Notes: generated from the sequence alone by a model not told the origin. Counted from the first letter of the stretch, positions 9,298 to 17,942 are shown. The stretch is 64,000 bases of DNA from Pseudoalteromonas sp. T1lg48 (GCF_002964785.1 NZ_PQCC01000004.1:558001-622000), one strand, 5' to 3'. Made by a program: numbers and translations.

Positions 9298-9320
9298 TAA
9301 GGAGCTCTAAGAGCTCCTTA
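9298..9320 (-). terminator. Intercistronic hairpin after the first giant gene
   Basis: Perfect 10-bp stem TAAGGAGCTC/GAGCTCCTTA with loop TAA, between the giant gene stop and the small coiled-coil gene. It mirrors the hairpin at 3830-3854, although the stem sequence differs inside the TAAGG ends. Confidence 0.6.
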
Positions 9321-9336
9321 GTTACAGGGTACTACT

Positions 9337-12300
9337 TTATGCGTTAGCTTTTAGCGCACGACCGTGGCCGCGTCTAAACAAGGCTAACGTGGCCAGTAGC
9401 ATTAGTACAAATGGGTGGCTGCTACCGCCGCTGCTCTTAGACTTGGCGTCTTCGATCTCAACCGTTGCCAATACCTGGCTTGAAAGCGTTGCGCCGCCGT
9501 CAACCTGGTGCAAGCGCACGGAGAAGGACTCGGGCTGTTCTTTCTCGCCGTCGTTCATCACGGCAATGGTGATTTCCTTGTCGCCGTCGTCCAGGTCTTG
9601 CCAATGTAATTGACCGCTGGCGCTTTGGTAATCGCTACCGGCAACCGCCGTAGCATCCAAAGTTTCATAGCTTACGCTTAGGGCATTATCGCTGCCGCCT
9701 TGACGAGATACGGTCAAGGTCACCGAGCCTTCGTTTTCGTTCACGCGATACTGGCTCACGGTAAAGCCCAACTCACCGGGGGTGCGCTCAAGTACGCTGA
9801 GGTTAACCAACACATTTTGCGCTAGGTAAGGCGAATCATTGGCCATCAACAATTGTGCCTGATAGAAGCCAGGCTCCATGTCTTTGGCATCAACATCGAT
9901 TTGTACTTGCTGCGTCTGTTCCAGAGCAAGTTGACCCTTGCTTGGCGTCGAGCTTAACCAGTCCACTTCTTTGAATTCGCAGACCCCGGTTTCACCAGAC
10001 TTAATCTGGATCATCTGCTGGCTTTCGATATCCAACACCCACAGGTTGCCGTCGCAATCCAGGCTGATACCAGAGCCACCGCCGTCGGCACGGCCAGGCA
10101 CTGAATAACCACCGACCACGCGATATTCGTCGCTTACATCCAGCACATAGATATCGATATCCATAGGCGCAAAGCTGTTAGCGGCGACAAACAAGTGATT
10201 GGTTGCCGGGTTAAAGGCTAGACCGGCCACAGGCAGACCCACATCGGTCGACTCTAACAAAGTACCATCGCTGGCAAAACGGTGTACCAGACCATCAATA
10301 AACGAACCAGAGAAGAATTGGTCGCCATTGGGATCATACGCCAGGCCACGTTGTGAGCTAGGCAGATCTGGACAAATACGGTTACCGGTAGCGCTTAGGC
10401 TGTTGGTATCGAATTCATAGATACAACGGTCGCCGCCAACGATGATCTGCCAGAGCTTACCGGTACGCTTATTAAACGCCATGCCGGCATGGGCACCACG
10501 GGTGCTTAGCAAGGGGCTCACATCCATGGTTTGATCCGTTTTCGTACCGTCGGTTTTAAAGCGATAGATTTTATCGTCACCACCGAATACACCCAGGTTA
10601 TTGAGCCATAGATCGCCGGTGCTTTGGTCAAAGGCAACACCATTGGTGGCAACCAGGTCGATCGGCCAGCTTTGTACCAGCTCGGCATTCATTTTCGGTG
10701 CATCCGGGAAGATAAATGGCACACGAATATCACGGGTGTTTAAGTCCCATAGATCTTTAGGGCCAAACTTACGGCCACCGATAGCAAACGCAGGACCTAC
10801 CATGTCTTGGCGCGGCGCCGCATTGATTTCTTCGATATTGAAGTTCAATACGTCCGAACCCTTATTGGCGAGATTCAACGCCGTTGACAGGCTACGGCCA
10901 CTGGTCACAGACAGCTCCAGAGTTTGCGTATCCACATCCAATTTACCGGCATTAAGCGTGAAGTCCTGCTCTAGCACTTCATTGACCGCCACGCTCAACG
11001 TCTCACTTTGTAGCGTATAACCGGCCTGTTTCACCGCCAATTCTACGTCACCCAGATCGGTGAACAGAAGATAGCTACCATCGGCTTTGGTTGATGTGCT
11101 GCGACCTTTGTCCGTACTGACGACCGCATTAGCCACCGGCTCGCCGGTATTGGCATCCAGCACGTGTCCCGATACCAGACCACCTTCAACACTGGCACAG
11201 CTTTGGGCTATGGTCACATCATCGACTTGGGCCCAGTTATCGAACTGTTCGCCGTCCCAGATTGTGTGATAACGCCAACGTAAACGGAAACTCTGCGCAC
11301 CTACCAGGTGTTCGGCCAGGTCATAATCGACGCGGAATTCACGCATGGTATTGCCATAGCTCAGCACCGTATTCCAGGCACCGCCGTCAAGACTGATGTC
11401 CATATCCAGCATGGAGCCACCGTAGATGCCACCAACGAAGTCCATTTTGAACTGCAAGCTGGTTACACCGTTCAGATCGCTAACCGCAATCTCAGGCGTG
11501 ATCAGATCCGAGTCGTAACGACCCCAACCATAACGGTCGTTGTCGATAGCCGCGGCATGACCGCTGCCACCGGTATAGTTAGGACGTGCCCAGTCGGTGC
11601 TGGTTTTCCAGATAATTTCATCGCTGCTGGCATTATTTACCACGTTCCAACCGGCCGGCGGGAAGGCCGTGCCATCGAAATCTTCAACAATACCCAAAGA
11701 CTGATAGCCCGGCGCTACACAGGCTTTGCTGTCAACCATCAGGGCAATTTCACCCAGATCATTGGTTTGCAAAGTATCGACTTTCACCTCTTGAGCAACA
11801 TAGCCCTCGCCCAGTGAGGCAACCTTAATGGCATAAGGCCAGCCTTGATATACTTCGATGCTGAATTCGCCGGTGCTGGAGTCGTTGCTGAAGTTCACAT
11901 CTTTGGTTAGATCGCCCATCAGGGTTAAAGATGCTGGAATTGGCCAGGCATGACCTGAACCATCGACAACACGACCCACTAGTGTGGTCTTCGGTAGCTC
12001 TGACAAGGTGGCATCAACCACTTTTGTGCCATCTTTGACCACATTGATGGCGCTGAAGTCGACCTGCGCATAACCGTAAGCCACCATGGCGACATCATAT
12101 TCGCCTACCGGGGCCAGAATTTCATAGTAACCAGACTCATCGGTAAAGGTAGTCATGGCACCTACGCTGATCTGCGCTTGCGCTAAAGGTTCTCCGGTAC
12201 TGCCATACAAATGACCCTTTAGGGTACCTGTTGGGCCTGCGGTACAGTTAGGGAATTTGAACGAGCCGATACGGGTACGCCAGTCAATGCCGCCCGGGTT

Positions 12301-13962
12301 GGTGTCGCCGTAATATTCCTGGGTATACCAGAAAGTACAGTCATCAACCGGGTCGATGTTCATAGAGCTGTAGTCACCCCAACGGCCATTGGCACCGAGC
12401 TGTGAGCTGCCACCAGCAACTATTTCCTGCTCACCCTGAGCCATCATATTAAGAGGGTCTGAGGCTAAACGACCGGTGTAACGTACTGAAGGATAAGTAT
12501 TTTCGCCGCTTACGGTATAACCTAGGGCCATATTGCCCATGGCATCCATGGCCACACTGCCCATCCAGCGCGAGTCGCCATCTGGCGCATAACTGCCCTG
12601 CTGATGCAGTACGGCTTCGGTGCTCGGATTACGAATTTCATACCAGCGCGGGCTCCAACGAGCGGCACCGGTTTCCGTTGGTGTATAAACCGTGTGGTTC
12701 ACCACCAAAGATTCATGATCGCCAAAGTTACGATACGCCAAGCGGTTCATAAGACGGTAAGGGATTTTATCCAGGTAGTTTTCGGCTGATACACCCGGCT
12801 GCGGAATACAGCCGCCGCTGCAGCTGCTGAAATCCATACCGGTCACCGGCACCGCGGCCACCTGCTCAAAGGTTGAGTTTTCTGGGTTTTCCCAGTCTGC
12901 TTTAAAGGCCCAGACATGCATTTCGTCGCTGTCGTAACCTTGCGACTCATCGATGGGTTGCAAGAAGTAGTTCGGCGCGCCCTCTGGCGGCGGCGTCATA
13001 CCATCGAGATCGGACGGTAACATACCACCGAGTACTGGATGCGGATCGTCGAAATAGATCATCCGCGCCGATTCGCCGCGCAACATTTTATCACGCTCAA
13101 AGGCAACGACACCGGCACCACCCCACTGATCTTCACGACCATCAAGGTAGAATTGGTTGACCGACATATAATAGCCATCGGGCCAAACACCGAAGTGCGG
13201 ATAGTCGTTCATTTTGACTTCACTGATTTTGAAGTCGTATAAGTGCCACTCGCCGGTCGGATCCGAGGTTTTGGAGATGGCGATACATTCATGATAATCG
13301 CTTGGGTTGATGGCAAACTGACTCACCATCCAACGCTCCGCAAATTGGTCGTACAGTACAATGGGGTCGCCATCGTTATTCGACGCACAGATACCACCGA
13401 GTTCATTCCACAGGGCATTGGTCGGGGTTGGCTCAATCAGCATATTGCCTTGCTTATCCCATACCGCAAACGACACGTTCACCATTTGCACATAGTGATT
13501 CGGGCCGACATCACCTACGGTGTCGGGCGGTGCTACGCGGTTGACGTTATCGACGCCGTCAAAGCTTAACAGCGGCGCCGGCATGGTATCGCCGGCAAAG
13601 TCGGTTTGCACGTTTTTCGCCGCCATATACGGCTCAAGCATGGATAGATTGCTGTATGTGTCTAATGACGATGCATGTTTTTGCGATTCGCTGGTTACAA
13701 ACGGCAGCTCGAAGTTTTGAATCACTTCGCTGGTTTTACGCGACACTTCACCGCTGATGGCATCCATTTTACCGATCTGCAGGCGTGCTTTAGCGTCTTT
13801 ATTGACCGCTGCGGCCAACTGAATTAAAGGGCGAGTTGTGGTGTGTACCACAGCTTCATTGACGATCGGCTGTGCCGATTTTGCATAACTGACCGGGCCA
13901 GCAACCAACGTTGCTGCACCCAAGGAGATGCATAAGCTAATTTGTGACTTTTTGAAATTCAT
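9337..13962 (-). CDS. Giant secreted multidomain GlyGly-CTERM protein (paralogue 1)
   Basis: About 1541 aa from the ATG at 13962, which has a perfect AGGAGG six bases upstream; a longer frame to 14040 exists but would bury the signal peptide. Domains in order: signal peptide (SLGAATLVAGPVSYAKSA), an N-terminal propeller-like region to about residue 590 (PPDTVGDVGPNHYVQMVNVS, SDPTGEWHLYDFK, ARWSPRWYEIRNPSTEAVLH), carboxypeptidase-regulatory-like domain, choice-of-anchor J/cleaved-adhesin-like jellyroll (FPPAGWNVVNNAS), second regulatory-like domain, NHL-like propeller, Calx-beta (YRVNENEGSVTLTVSRQGGS) and a GlyGly-CTERM tail (SSGGSS, hydrophobic helix, FRRGHGR). It is collinear with the paralogue at 3864-8372. 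No protease or glycosidase motif is visible; surface or extracellular binding is inferred. Confidence 0.85.
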   Translation of the reverse strand: MNFKKSQISLCISLGAATLVAGPVSYAKSAQPIVNEAVVHTTTRPLIQLAAAVNKDAKARLQIGKMDAISGEVSRKTSEVIQNFELPFVTSESQKHASSLDTYSNLSMLEPYMAAKNVQTDFAGDTMPAPLLSFDGVDNVNRVAPPDTVGDVGPNHYVQMVNVSFAVWDKQGNMLIEPTPTNALWNELGGICASNNDGDPIVLYDQFAERWMVSQFAINPSDYHECIAISKTSDPTGEWHLYDFKISEVKMNDYPHFGVWPDGYYMSVNQFYLDGREDQWGGAGVVAFERDKMLRGESARMIYFDDPHPVLGGMLPSDLDGMTPPPEGAPNYFLQPIDESQGYDSDEMHVWAFKADWENPENSTFEQVAAVPVTGMDFSSCSGGCIPQPGVSAENYLDKIPYRLMNRLAYRNFGDHESLVVNHTVYTPTETGAARWSPRWYEIRNPSTEAVLHQQGSYAPDGDSRWMGSVAMDAMGNMALGYTVSGENTYPSVRYTGRLASDPLNMMAQGEQEIVAGGSSQLGANGRWGDYSSMNIDPVDDCTFWYTQEYYGDTNPGGIDWRTRIGSFKFPNCTAGPTGTLKGHLYGSTGEPLAQAQISVGAMTTFTDESGYYEILAPVGEYDVAMVAYGYAQVDFSAINVVKDGTKVVDATLSELPKTTLVGRVVDGSGHAWPIPASLTLMGDLTKDVNFSNDSSTGEFSIEVYQGWPYAIKVASLGEGYVAQEVKVDTLQTNDLGEIALMVDSKACVAPGYQSLGIVEDFDGTAFPPAGWNVVNNASSDEIIWKTSTDWARPNYTGGSGHAAAIDNDRYGWGRYDSDLITPEIAVSDLNGVTSLQFKMDFVGGIYGGSMLDMDISLDGGAWNTVLSYGNTMREFRVDYDLAEHLVGAQSFRLRWRYHTIWDGEQFDNWAQVDDVTIAQSCASVEGGLVSGHVLDANTGEPVANAVVSTDKGRSTSTKADGSYLLFTDLGDVELAVKQAGYTLQSETLSVAVNEVLEQDFTLNAGKLDVDTQTLELSVTSGRSLSTALNLANKGSDVLNFNIEEINAAPRQDMVGPAFAIGGRKFGPKDLWDLNTRDIRVPFIFPDAPKMNAELVQSWPIDLVATNGVAFDQSTGDLWLNNLGVFGGDDKIYRFKTDGTKTDQTMDVSPLLSTRGAHAGMAFNKRTGKLWQIIVGGDRCIYEFDTNSLSATGNRICPDLPSSQRGLAYDPNGDQFFSGSFIDGLVHRFASDGTLLESTDVGLPVAGLAFNPATNHLFVAANSFAPMDIDIYVLDVSDEYRVVGGYSVPGRADGGGSGISLDCDGNLWVLDIESQQMIQIKSGETGVCEFKEVDWLSSTPSKGQLALEQTQQVQIDVDAKDMEPGFYQAQLLMANDSPYLAQNVLVNLSVLERTPGELGFTVSQYRVNENEGSVTLTVSRQGGSDNALSVSYETLDATAVAGSDYQSASGQLHWQDLDDGDKEITIAVMNDGEKEQPESFSVRLHQVDGGATLSSQVLATVEIEDAKSKSSGGSSHPFVLMLLATLALFRRGHGRALKANA

Positions 13963-14061
13963 CAAAAGCCTCCTCAACATGTGTTTGTCGGTTTCCCTAA
14001 GGCGGGGGAAACGCATTTGCCCGACGCGGCAGATGCACACGCGAGCGCTTATTGAGTTTGG

Positions 14062-14071
14062 TTTTGTATAC
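14062..14071 (-). promoter_or_regulatory. Putative promoter core of giant gene 1
   Basis: Minus-strand GTATACAAAA, 100 bases before the start codon and 36 bases downstream of the palindromic operator. It is identical to the core before the other giant gene. Confidence 0.55.
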
Positions 14072-14106
14072 TTGGCCAGTTCAATTTACAGAAAACACAC
14101 GAGCGC

Positions 14107-14126
14107 TAACTGACAAAAGTCAGTTA
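14107..14126 (-). promoter_or_regulatory. 20-bp palindromic operator, copy 1
   Basis: TAACTGACAAAAGTCAGTTA, a perfect dyad that extends to an 11-bp stem (14104-14129). It could be read as a terminator of the regulator gene, but no T run follows, and the second copy at 8523-8542 lies at the same distance from a giant gene and not behind any regulator gene. An operator is therefore more likely. Confidence 0.62.
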
Positions 14127-14173
14127 GCGTTATATTTATGTAAAAAAGATGTGTTATAGAAAGATAAATGGCG

Positions 14174-14223
14174 CCCTGAGAGACCAGCGTCGGCACCTCA
14201 GGGCTGGGACCTCAGGGCTGGGA
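14174..14223 (-). repeat. Tandem 14-bp duplication within a hairpin
   Basis: CCTCAGGGCTGGGA occurs twice head to tail (14196-14209 and 14210-14223), 10 bases after the end of the regulator gene. CCCTGAG at 14174-14180 can pair with CTCAGGG of either copy, so the region can form two alternative terminator-like hairpins. Confidence 0.55.
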
Positions 14224-14233
14224 TAGATGAGCG

Positions 14234-14848
14234 CTAAGAGTCTAGCAGGGTGTTCATTCGAACCAGCTCGGCTAACGAACGCACGGCCATTTTTTTAAAC
14301 ACCCGGGCGCGGTGAATTTCCACCGTGCGCTGGCTCACACCCAGCTCGATGGCCATCACCTTATTAGCCTTGCCGGCGACCACCAGATCATAAATTTCGC
14401 GCTCCCGGTTAGTAAGGGTTGCCAGGCGCTTTTTAATCTCGGCCTGTCCCGCTTGCCCCGCCCTGGCCTCCTTGTCTTTTTTCAAGGCGCCATAAATGCA
14501 TTCAAGCAGGTCATTGTCTCTAAATGGTTTTTCAATTAGATCAAAGGCACCCTCGCGCATCGCCCGCACCGCCAGTGAAACATCGGCATGGCCGCTGATA
14601 AAAATAATGGGAAGCTTGGCATTAATGTCACTTAAGCGCTTTTGCAACTCCATGCCGTTCATGTCGGGCATACGAATATCAAGCAGCAGGCAGCCACTCA
14701 TGTCGTCGTTGTAGGCATCGAAAAACTGCTGCGCCGAGGCATAGGTATGGGTGTTTAATTCGACGGATTGCAGCAACTCGGCAATGGCATCAAGCACCAC
14801 AGGATCGTCATCAACTACATACACGCTTTGGGTTTCACTACCACTCAT
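14234..14848 (-). CDS. FixJ/TtrR-family response regulator (REC + LuxR HTH)
   Basis: 204 aa. N-terminal receiver domain with acidic pocket VVDDDP, phospho-acceptor Asp in LLLDIRMPDMNG, switch residues FISGHAD and conserved Lys in LIEKPF. The C-terminal LuxR-type helix-turn-helix reads LTNREREIYDLVVAGKANK, then LGVSQRTVEIHRARVFKKM. This is the architecture of FixJ, TtrR and TodT, transcription factors activated by membrane or PAS kinases. The matching kinase is at 1759-3216; the two genes bracket the giant-protein modules on one strand. Targets are probably the shared palindromes upstream of both giant genes. Pairing and targets are inferred from synteny. Confidence 0.92.
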   Translation of the reverse strand: MSGSETQSVYVVDDDPVVLDAIAELLQSVELNTHTYASAQQFFDAYNDDMSGCLLLDIRMPDMNGMELQKRLSDINAKLPIIFISGHADVSLAVRAMREGAFDLIEKPFRDNDLLECIYGALKKDKEARAGQAGQAEIKKRLATLTNREREIYDLVVAGKANKVMAIELGVSQRTVEIHRARVFKKMAVRSLAELVRMNTLLDS

Positions 14849-15516
14849 AAGCCTTACACCGTGAATAGTTATTTAGTTTTTGTGATTATTTTATTAGTGC
14901 ATATTTTGCCGTAAATATCCACCTTAGTGACATATTGGCCGCGGTTTTGCTGGGCGTCAGTGATTAAAGATTCAAGCCAAAAGCCCGGTGCAAGCGAATA
15001 GGGCTTGTGCCACCTCTCGTTAATCTGGATAGCTTTTTGCTAATTTGCACAAAAATATTGTTCCCGCCAATACGTTCATCCAAAGCTTTAAATGGGCCAT
15101 GACTCAAAAAGTCAGTTGTAAAAAGCAGCGAAATGTCTGATGACTATGGAAGTGTTTCTGAAAATTTATGAGGAAATGCTCGCTCTTCAAGGCAAGCGTA
15201 TTAAACAGCCGAACATAAAAAGCTTACGGCTCGGGTAAACACCTTGTCATGCTTCTCTTTTGGAGAACACCCCGGTCATCTCTGCGCCATCCACCAGCAA
15301 CTTTAATGACGTTCTAATTTATTGATATTAATGTGGATATTGATTTGGTATAAACCCATTATGACCTTGAACGCAGGATAAGTGACTATCAAACGAAAAA
15401 CTGCTCCGCAAACTCACGCCCATTATTCACTCCGTTGTTTTACTGGCGTCTCCCAGAGTCCACAGGTGTATTTAATTCGAATTTTTATAACAAGTATGTG
15501 AGGATCTGAGTACTCA
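14849..15516. other. Intergenic region between two divergent two-component loci
   Basis: 668 bp without a convincing gene. It must hold the promoters of the FixJ-like regulator (minus) and the OmpR-like regulator (plus). The one notable element is TGACTCAAAAAGTCAGTTG at 15100-15118, whose right half (AAAAGTCAGTT) matches the operator before the giant genes. The rest is AT-rich and shows no other structure I can support. Confidence 0.5.
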
Positions 15517-16203
15517 ATGAAGGTGTTACTTATCGAAGACAACGAGGTGCTCGCAAGGCAGATCGTTGAGTTTATGGAAGAGCAAGCGCTGATTGTCGAC
15601 CATGCAATGAATGCGCGCCAAGGCACGCATCTGGCGCTCAGTGAAACCTATGATGTGATTATCGTCGATGTAATGCTGCCTGACGACAATGGCTTTAATG
15701 TTACCCATACTATTAAACAAGAATCGCGCATTCACCTCCCTGTGCTTATGTTGACCGCCAGAAATGCCCTTGCGGATAAAACCCAGGGATTTGCTGCGGG
15801 GGCGGACGATTACCTAACAAAGCCGTTTGATTTGCATGAATTGCTGCTCCGGTGTCAGTCGCTCTGTCGTCGCCACCAATTGTACCAGCCGAAGGTATTG
15901 AAGGTAGGGCCACTTGCGCTGGATACGGTTGCCAAAACGGCGATTAGAGACGAACAACCGCTGCAGCTTGGGCAGATCCCATTTCAAATTCTTGAATTAC
16001 TGGTAGCGGCCTATCCGCAACCCGTTAGCCGGGCTTGGCTCATTCATAAAATTTGGGGCGATACCCCACCCGACACCGACGCGCTGAAGTCCCACATCTA
16101 TCAGTTAAGACAGGCGCTAGACAGAAATTTTGCTCACCCCATGCTCAAAACCGTAACCAACCTGGGCTATCGGCTAGAATTGGTGCCAACGCATGACCTA
16201 TAG
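15517..16203 (+). CDS. OmpR-family response regulator
   Basis: 228 aa. Receiver domain (LLIEDNEVLARQIVEF; phospho-Asp in VIIVDVMLPDDNGF; Thr in VLMLTARN; Lys in YLTKPFD) plus a winged-helix DNA-binding domain (FQILELLVAAYPQPVSRAWL, then HIYQLRQALDR and TVTNLGYRLEL). Its stop overlaps the start of the kinase gene by 11 bp, so the two are a co-translated two-component pair. Neighbouring plus-strand genes include a GFA-fold protein, a serine hydrolase and an ABC exporter, any of which might be targets; nothing in the sequence proves this. Confidence 0.92.
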   Translation: MKVLLIEDNEVLARQIVEFMEEQALIVDHAMNARQGTHLALSETYDVIIVDVMLPDDNGFNVTHTIKQESRIHLPVLMLTARNALADKTQGFAAGADDYLTKPFDLHELLLRCQSLCRRHQLYQPKVLKVGPLALDTVAKTAIRDEQPLQLGQIPFQILELLVAAYPQPVSRAWLIHKIWGDTPPDTDALKSHIYQLRQALDRNFAHPMLKTVTNLGYRLELVPTHDL

Positions 16204-17434
16204 TATTCAGCGTAAGGTTCTGATATTACTTGTTTCTTTTGCATTTCTCTTGTCGGCAATGTTCTCGGGGATTGCCTTTTTGGTGAGCTTTGCAACCGAA
16301 GATCAAATGATAGAGAACGTGTTGACGCAAGAGGCGCAATACCTGCGAACACGCTATCAAGACGGACACCCTCTCACCTCCCGATTTGCCAATATAGTGG
16401 TGTTTGCGCCCGATGTCGCATTGCCCGATGAATATCAAACATTGCTTGACGCTGCGTCCATGGGTGATCCCGAAGTTACCGGGGAAGGCGAACAACATTG
16501 GCACATCAAAACAGTCGAGTTAGCCAATAACCAGCGCGCGTATCTGTTTCTCAATGCCACCGCATGGCTGGCAATGCCGTCGTTGCAAGAAAACATGACG
16601 ATTCTTTTATCTGTACTCATTGCTATCTCACTGCTGATTGCCTTGGCCTTTGCTTACCTATTAACGCGAAAAATCACCTCGCCACTTGTTCATCTTGCCG
16701 GGCTACTGTCAACGCAACCACACTTGATTGCGACGTCAGCCGTGCTCAAAAGGCAAGATGAAATAGGTCTACTTGCCAGAGAATTCGAGCATGCACTCAG
16801 TGCGCTGCAAAACTCATTGTTGCGCGAAAGCGACTTCACTCGGGATGTCGGTCATGAATTGCGAACACCGCTTGCGGTGATTAAAAACTACCTGACCCTG
16901 CAACGAGGGCGAACCCTGCAGCCTGGTGAGTTGGCGGAGCTGACGACTCAGGTGAACTATGTCACCAACTGCGTGGACTCCCTTATCGCCTTGGCGAGGG
17001 CCGAAGACGTCGAAAAGCACACCTTCTCACTGCGCCACACCATTGAAGAGACATTGATGAGTGCATTGAGCCCGGAACAACTAGATGCGTTTGAGTTCAT
17101 CATCAATGTGCCCTATGACTTAAAAATAACAGCCCACAAAGCATTGTGTATTGTGTTGATCCGCAACCTACTAGGTAATGCACTCAACCACGCCAAGACC
17201 CCGCAACTCGTGATAGAGGCGACGCAGCACTATTGGCGCTTTAGTAATGATGCTAGCCACATGCCCAAGTCACCGATGTCACGTCATACCAAGGGAGAAT
17301 CCAGTGCAGGGATCGGCCAAGGTCTTTACTTAGTCAATCGCATCGCGAGCGCACAACATTGGCAATGTGACTACACCTTTGTAGACAATAAATTCACCCT
17401 CACTTTTTACTGGCCGAGCAGCTCTGGTGAGTAA
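16193..17434 (+). CDS. Sensor histidine kinase paired with the OmpR-type regulator
   Basis: 413 aa. TM1 (VLILLVSFAFLLSAMFSGIA), a periplasmic segment of about 100 residues, TM2 (MTILLSVLIAISLLIALAFA), a HAMP-like linker with KITSPLVHLAGLL, H-box RDVGHELRTPLAVIKNYL, an N-box-like RNLLGNALNHA and a G2-like GIGQGLYLVNRIAS. The G1 region (YWRFSNDA) is weak: the usual D-x-G-x-G is not obvious, so ATP-lid residues have diverged. The 11-bp overlap with the regulator gene indicates an operon. The ligand is unknown. Confidence 0.88.
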   Translation: MTYSIQRKVLILLVSFAFLLSAMFSGIAFLVSFATEDQMIENVLTQEAQYLRTRYQDGHPLTSRFANIVVFAPDVALPDEYQTLLDAASMGDPEVTGEGEQHWHIKTVELANNQRAYLFLNATAWLAMPSLQENMTILLSVLIAISLLIALAFAYLLTRKITSPLVHLAGLLSTQPHLIATSAVLKRQDEIGLLAREFEHALSALQNSLLRESDFTRDVGHELRTPLAVIKNYLTLQRGRTLQPGELAELTTQVNYVTNCVDSLIALARAEDVEKHTFSLRHTIEETLMSALSPEQLDAFEFIINVPYDLKITAHKALCIVLIRNLLGNALNHAKTPQLVIEATQHYWRFSNDASHMPKSPMSRHTKGESSAGIGQGLYLVNRIASAQHWQCDYTFVDNKFTLTFYWPSSSGE

Positions 17435-17476
17435 TTTTAGTCAGGATTAAGCTAGAAAAAACCAGTTGAGATTACC

Positions 17477-17543
17477 GATTTCACCTCCTTTTCACCTCCT
17501 GTTGGTTACACTGCGAATTCAGTGGAACCGTGGAGGTGAAATC
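17477..17543 (+). promoter_or_regulatory. Inverted repeat able to mask the ribosome binding site
   Basis: GATTTCACCTCC at 17477-17488 is the exact reverse complement of GGAGGTGAAATC at 17532-17543, which contains the Shine-Dalgarno sequence of the next gene and abuts its ATG. A second anti-SD copy, TTTCACCTCC, follows at 17490-17499. Either upstream copy could pair with and block the ribosome binding site, so a thermosensor, a riboswitch-like control or a DNA operator is possible. Confidence 0.5.
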
Positions 17544-17942
17544 ATGATTAAAGGAAGCTGTTGCTGTAAAGCGGTGCAATTTGAGTTGAGTGAAACGCCC
17601 GATATGTTGGGCATGTGCCATTGCAGTCGCTGCCGTAAAGTCGGCGCCAGCGCGCTCGCGTTGATTAAGGCAAATACATTGAGTATCACCGCGGGGCGTA
17701 ACCATATTGCCACATATAAAGCCACCGCTGAGCACAAATACGATCGCTGTTTTTGTTCTCTGTGTGGCACGGCTTTGGGGGAGATGCTATCGTCGTCTGC
17801 GTCATTTCCGATTAATGCTCATTGCATTGACAGCGATATTGCGATGGAAAACGCATTCCATGAATTCGTTGCGGACAAACCAACTTGGTTCAAAATCGGT
17901 GATTGCGCCCAGCAATTTGCAGCACATCCAGTTGAACAATAA
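17544..17942 (+). CDS. GFA-family (CENP-V/GFA fold) zinc-binding protein
   Basis: About 132 aa. The cysteine pattern is that of the glutathione-dependent formaldehyde-activating (GFA/CENP-V) fold: C-C-C-K near the N-terminus, C-H-C-S-x-C-R-K in the middle (MCHCSRCRKVGASA) and C-x-x-C-G (CFCSLCGTALGEM). These ligate zinc in the family. Some members were proposed to speed formaldehyde-glutathione adduct formation, but most have no proven activity. The ATG at 17544 is preceded by GGAGGTGA; a frame extending to 17466 lacks the family N-terminus. Upstream repeats could mask this ribosome binding site. Confidence 0.88.
   Translation: MIKGSCCCKAVQFELSETPDMLGMCHCSRCRKVGASALALIKANTLSITAGRNHIATYKATAEHKYDRCFCSLCGTALGEMLSSSASFPINAHCIDSDIAMENAFHEFVADKPTWFKIGDCAQQFAAHPVEQ

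Noticed and set aside
14104-14129. Hairpin behind the FixJ-like gene as a simple terminator
   Set aside because: No T run follows on the minus strand, and the same palindrome recurs at the same distance from the second giant gene, where no gene end precedes it. I call it an operator.
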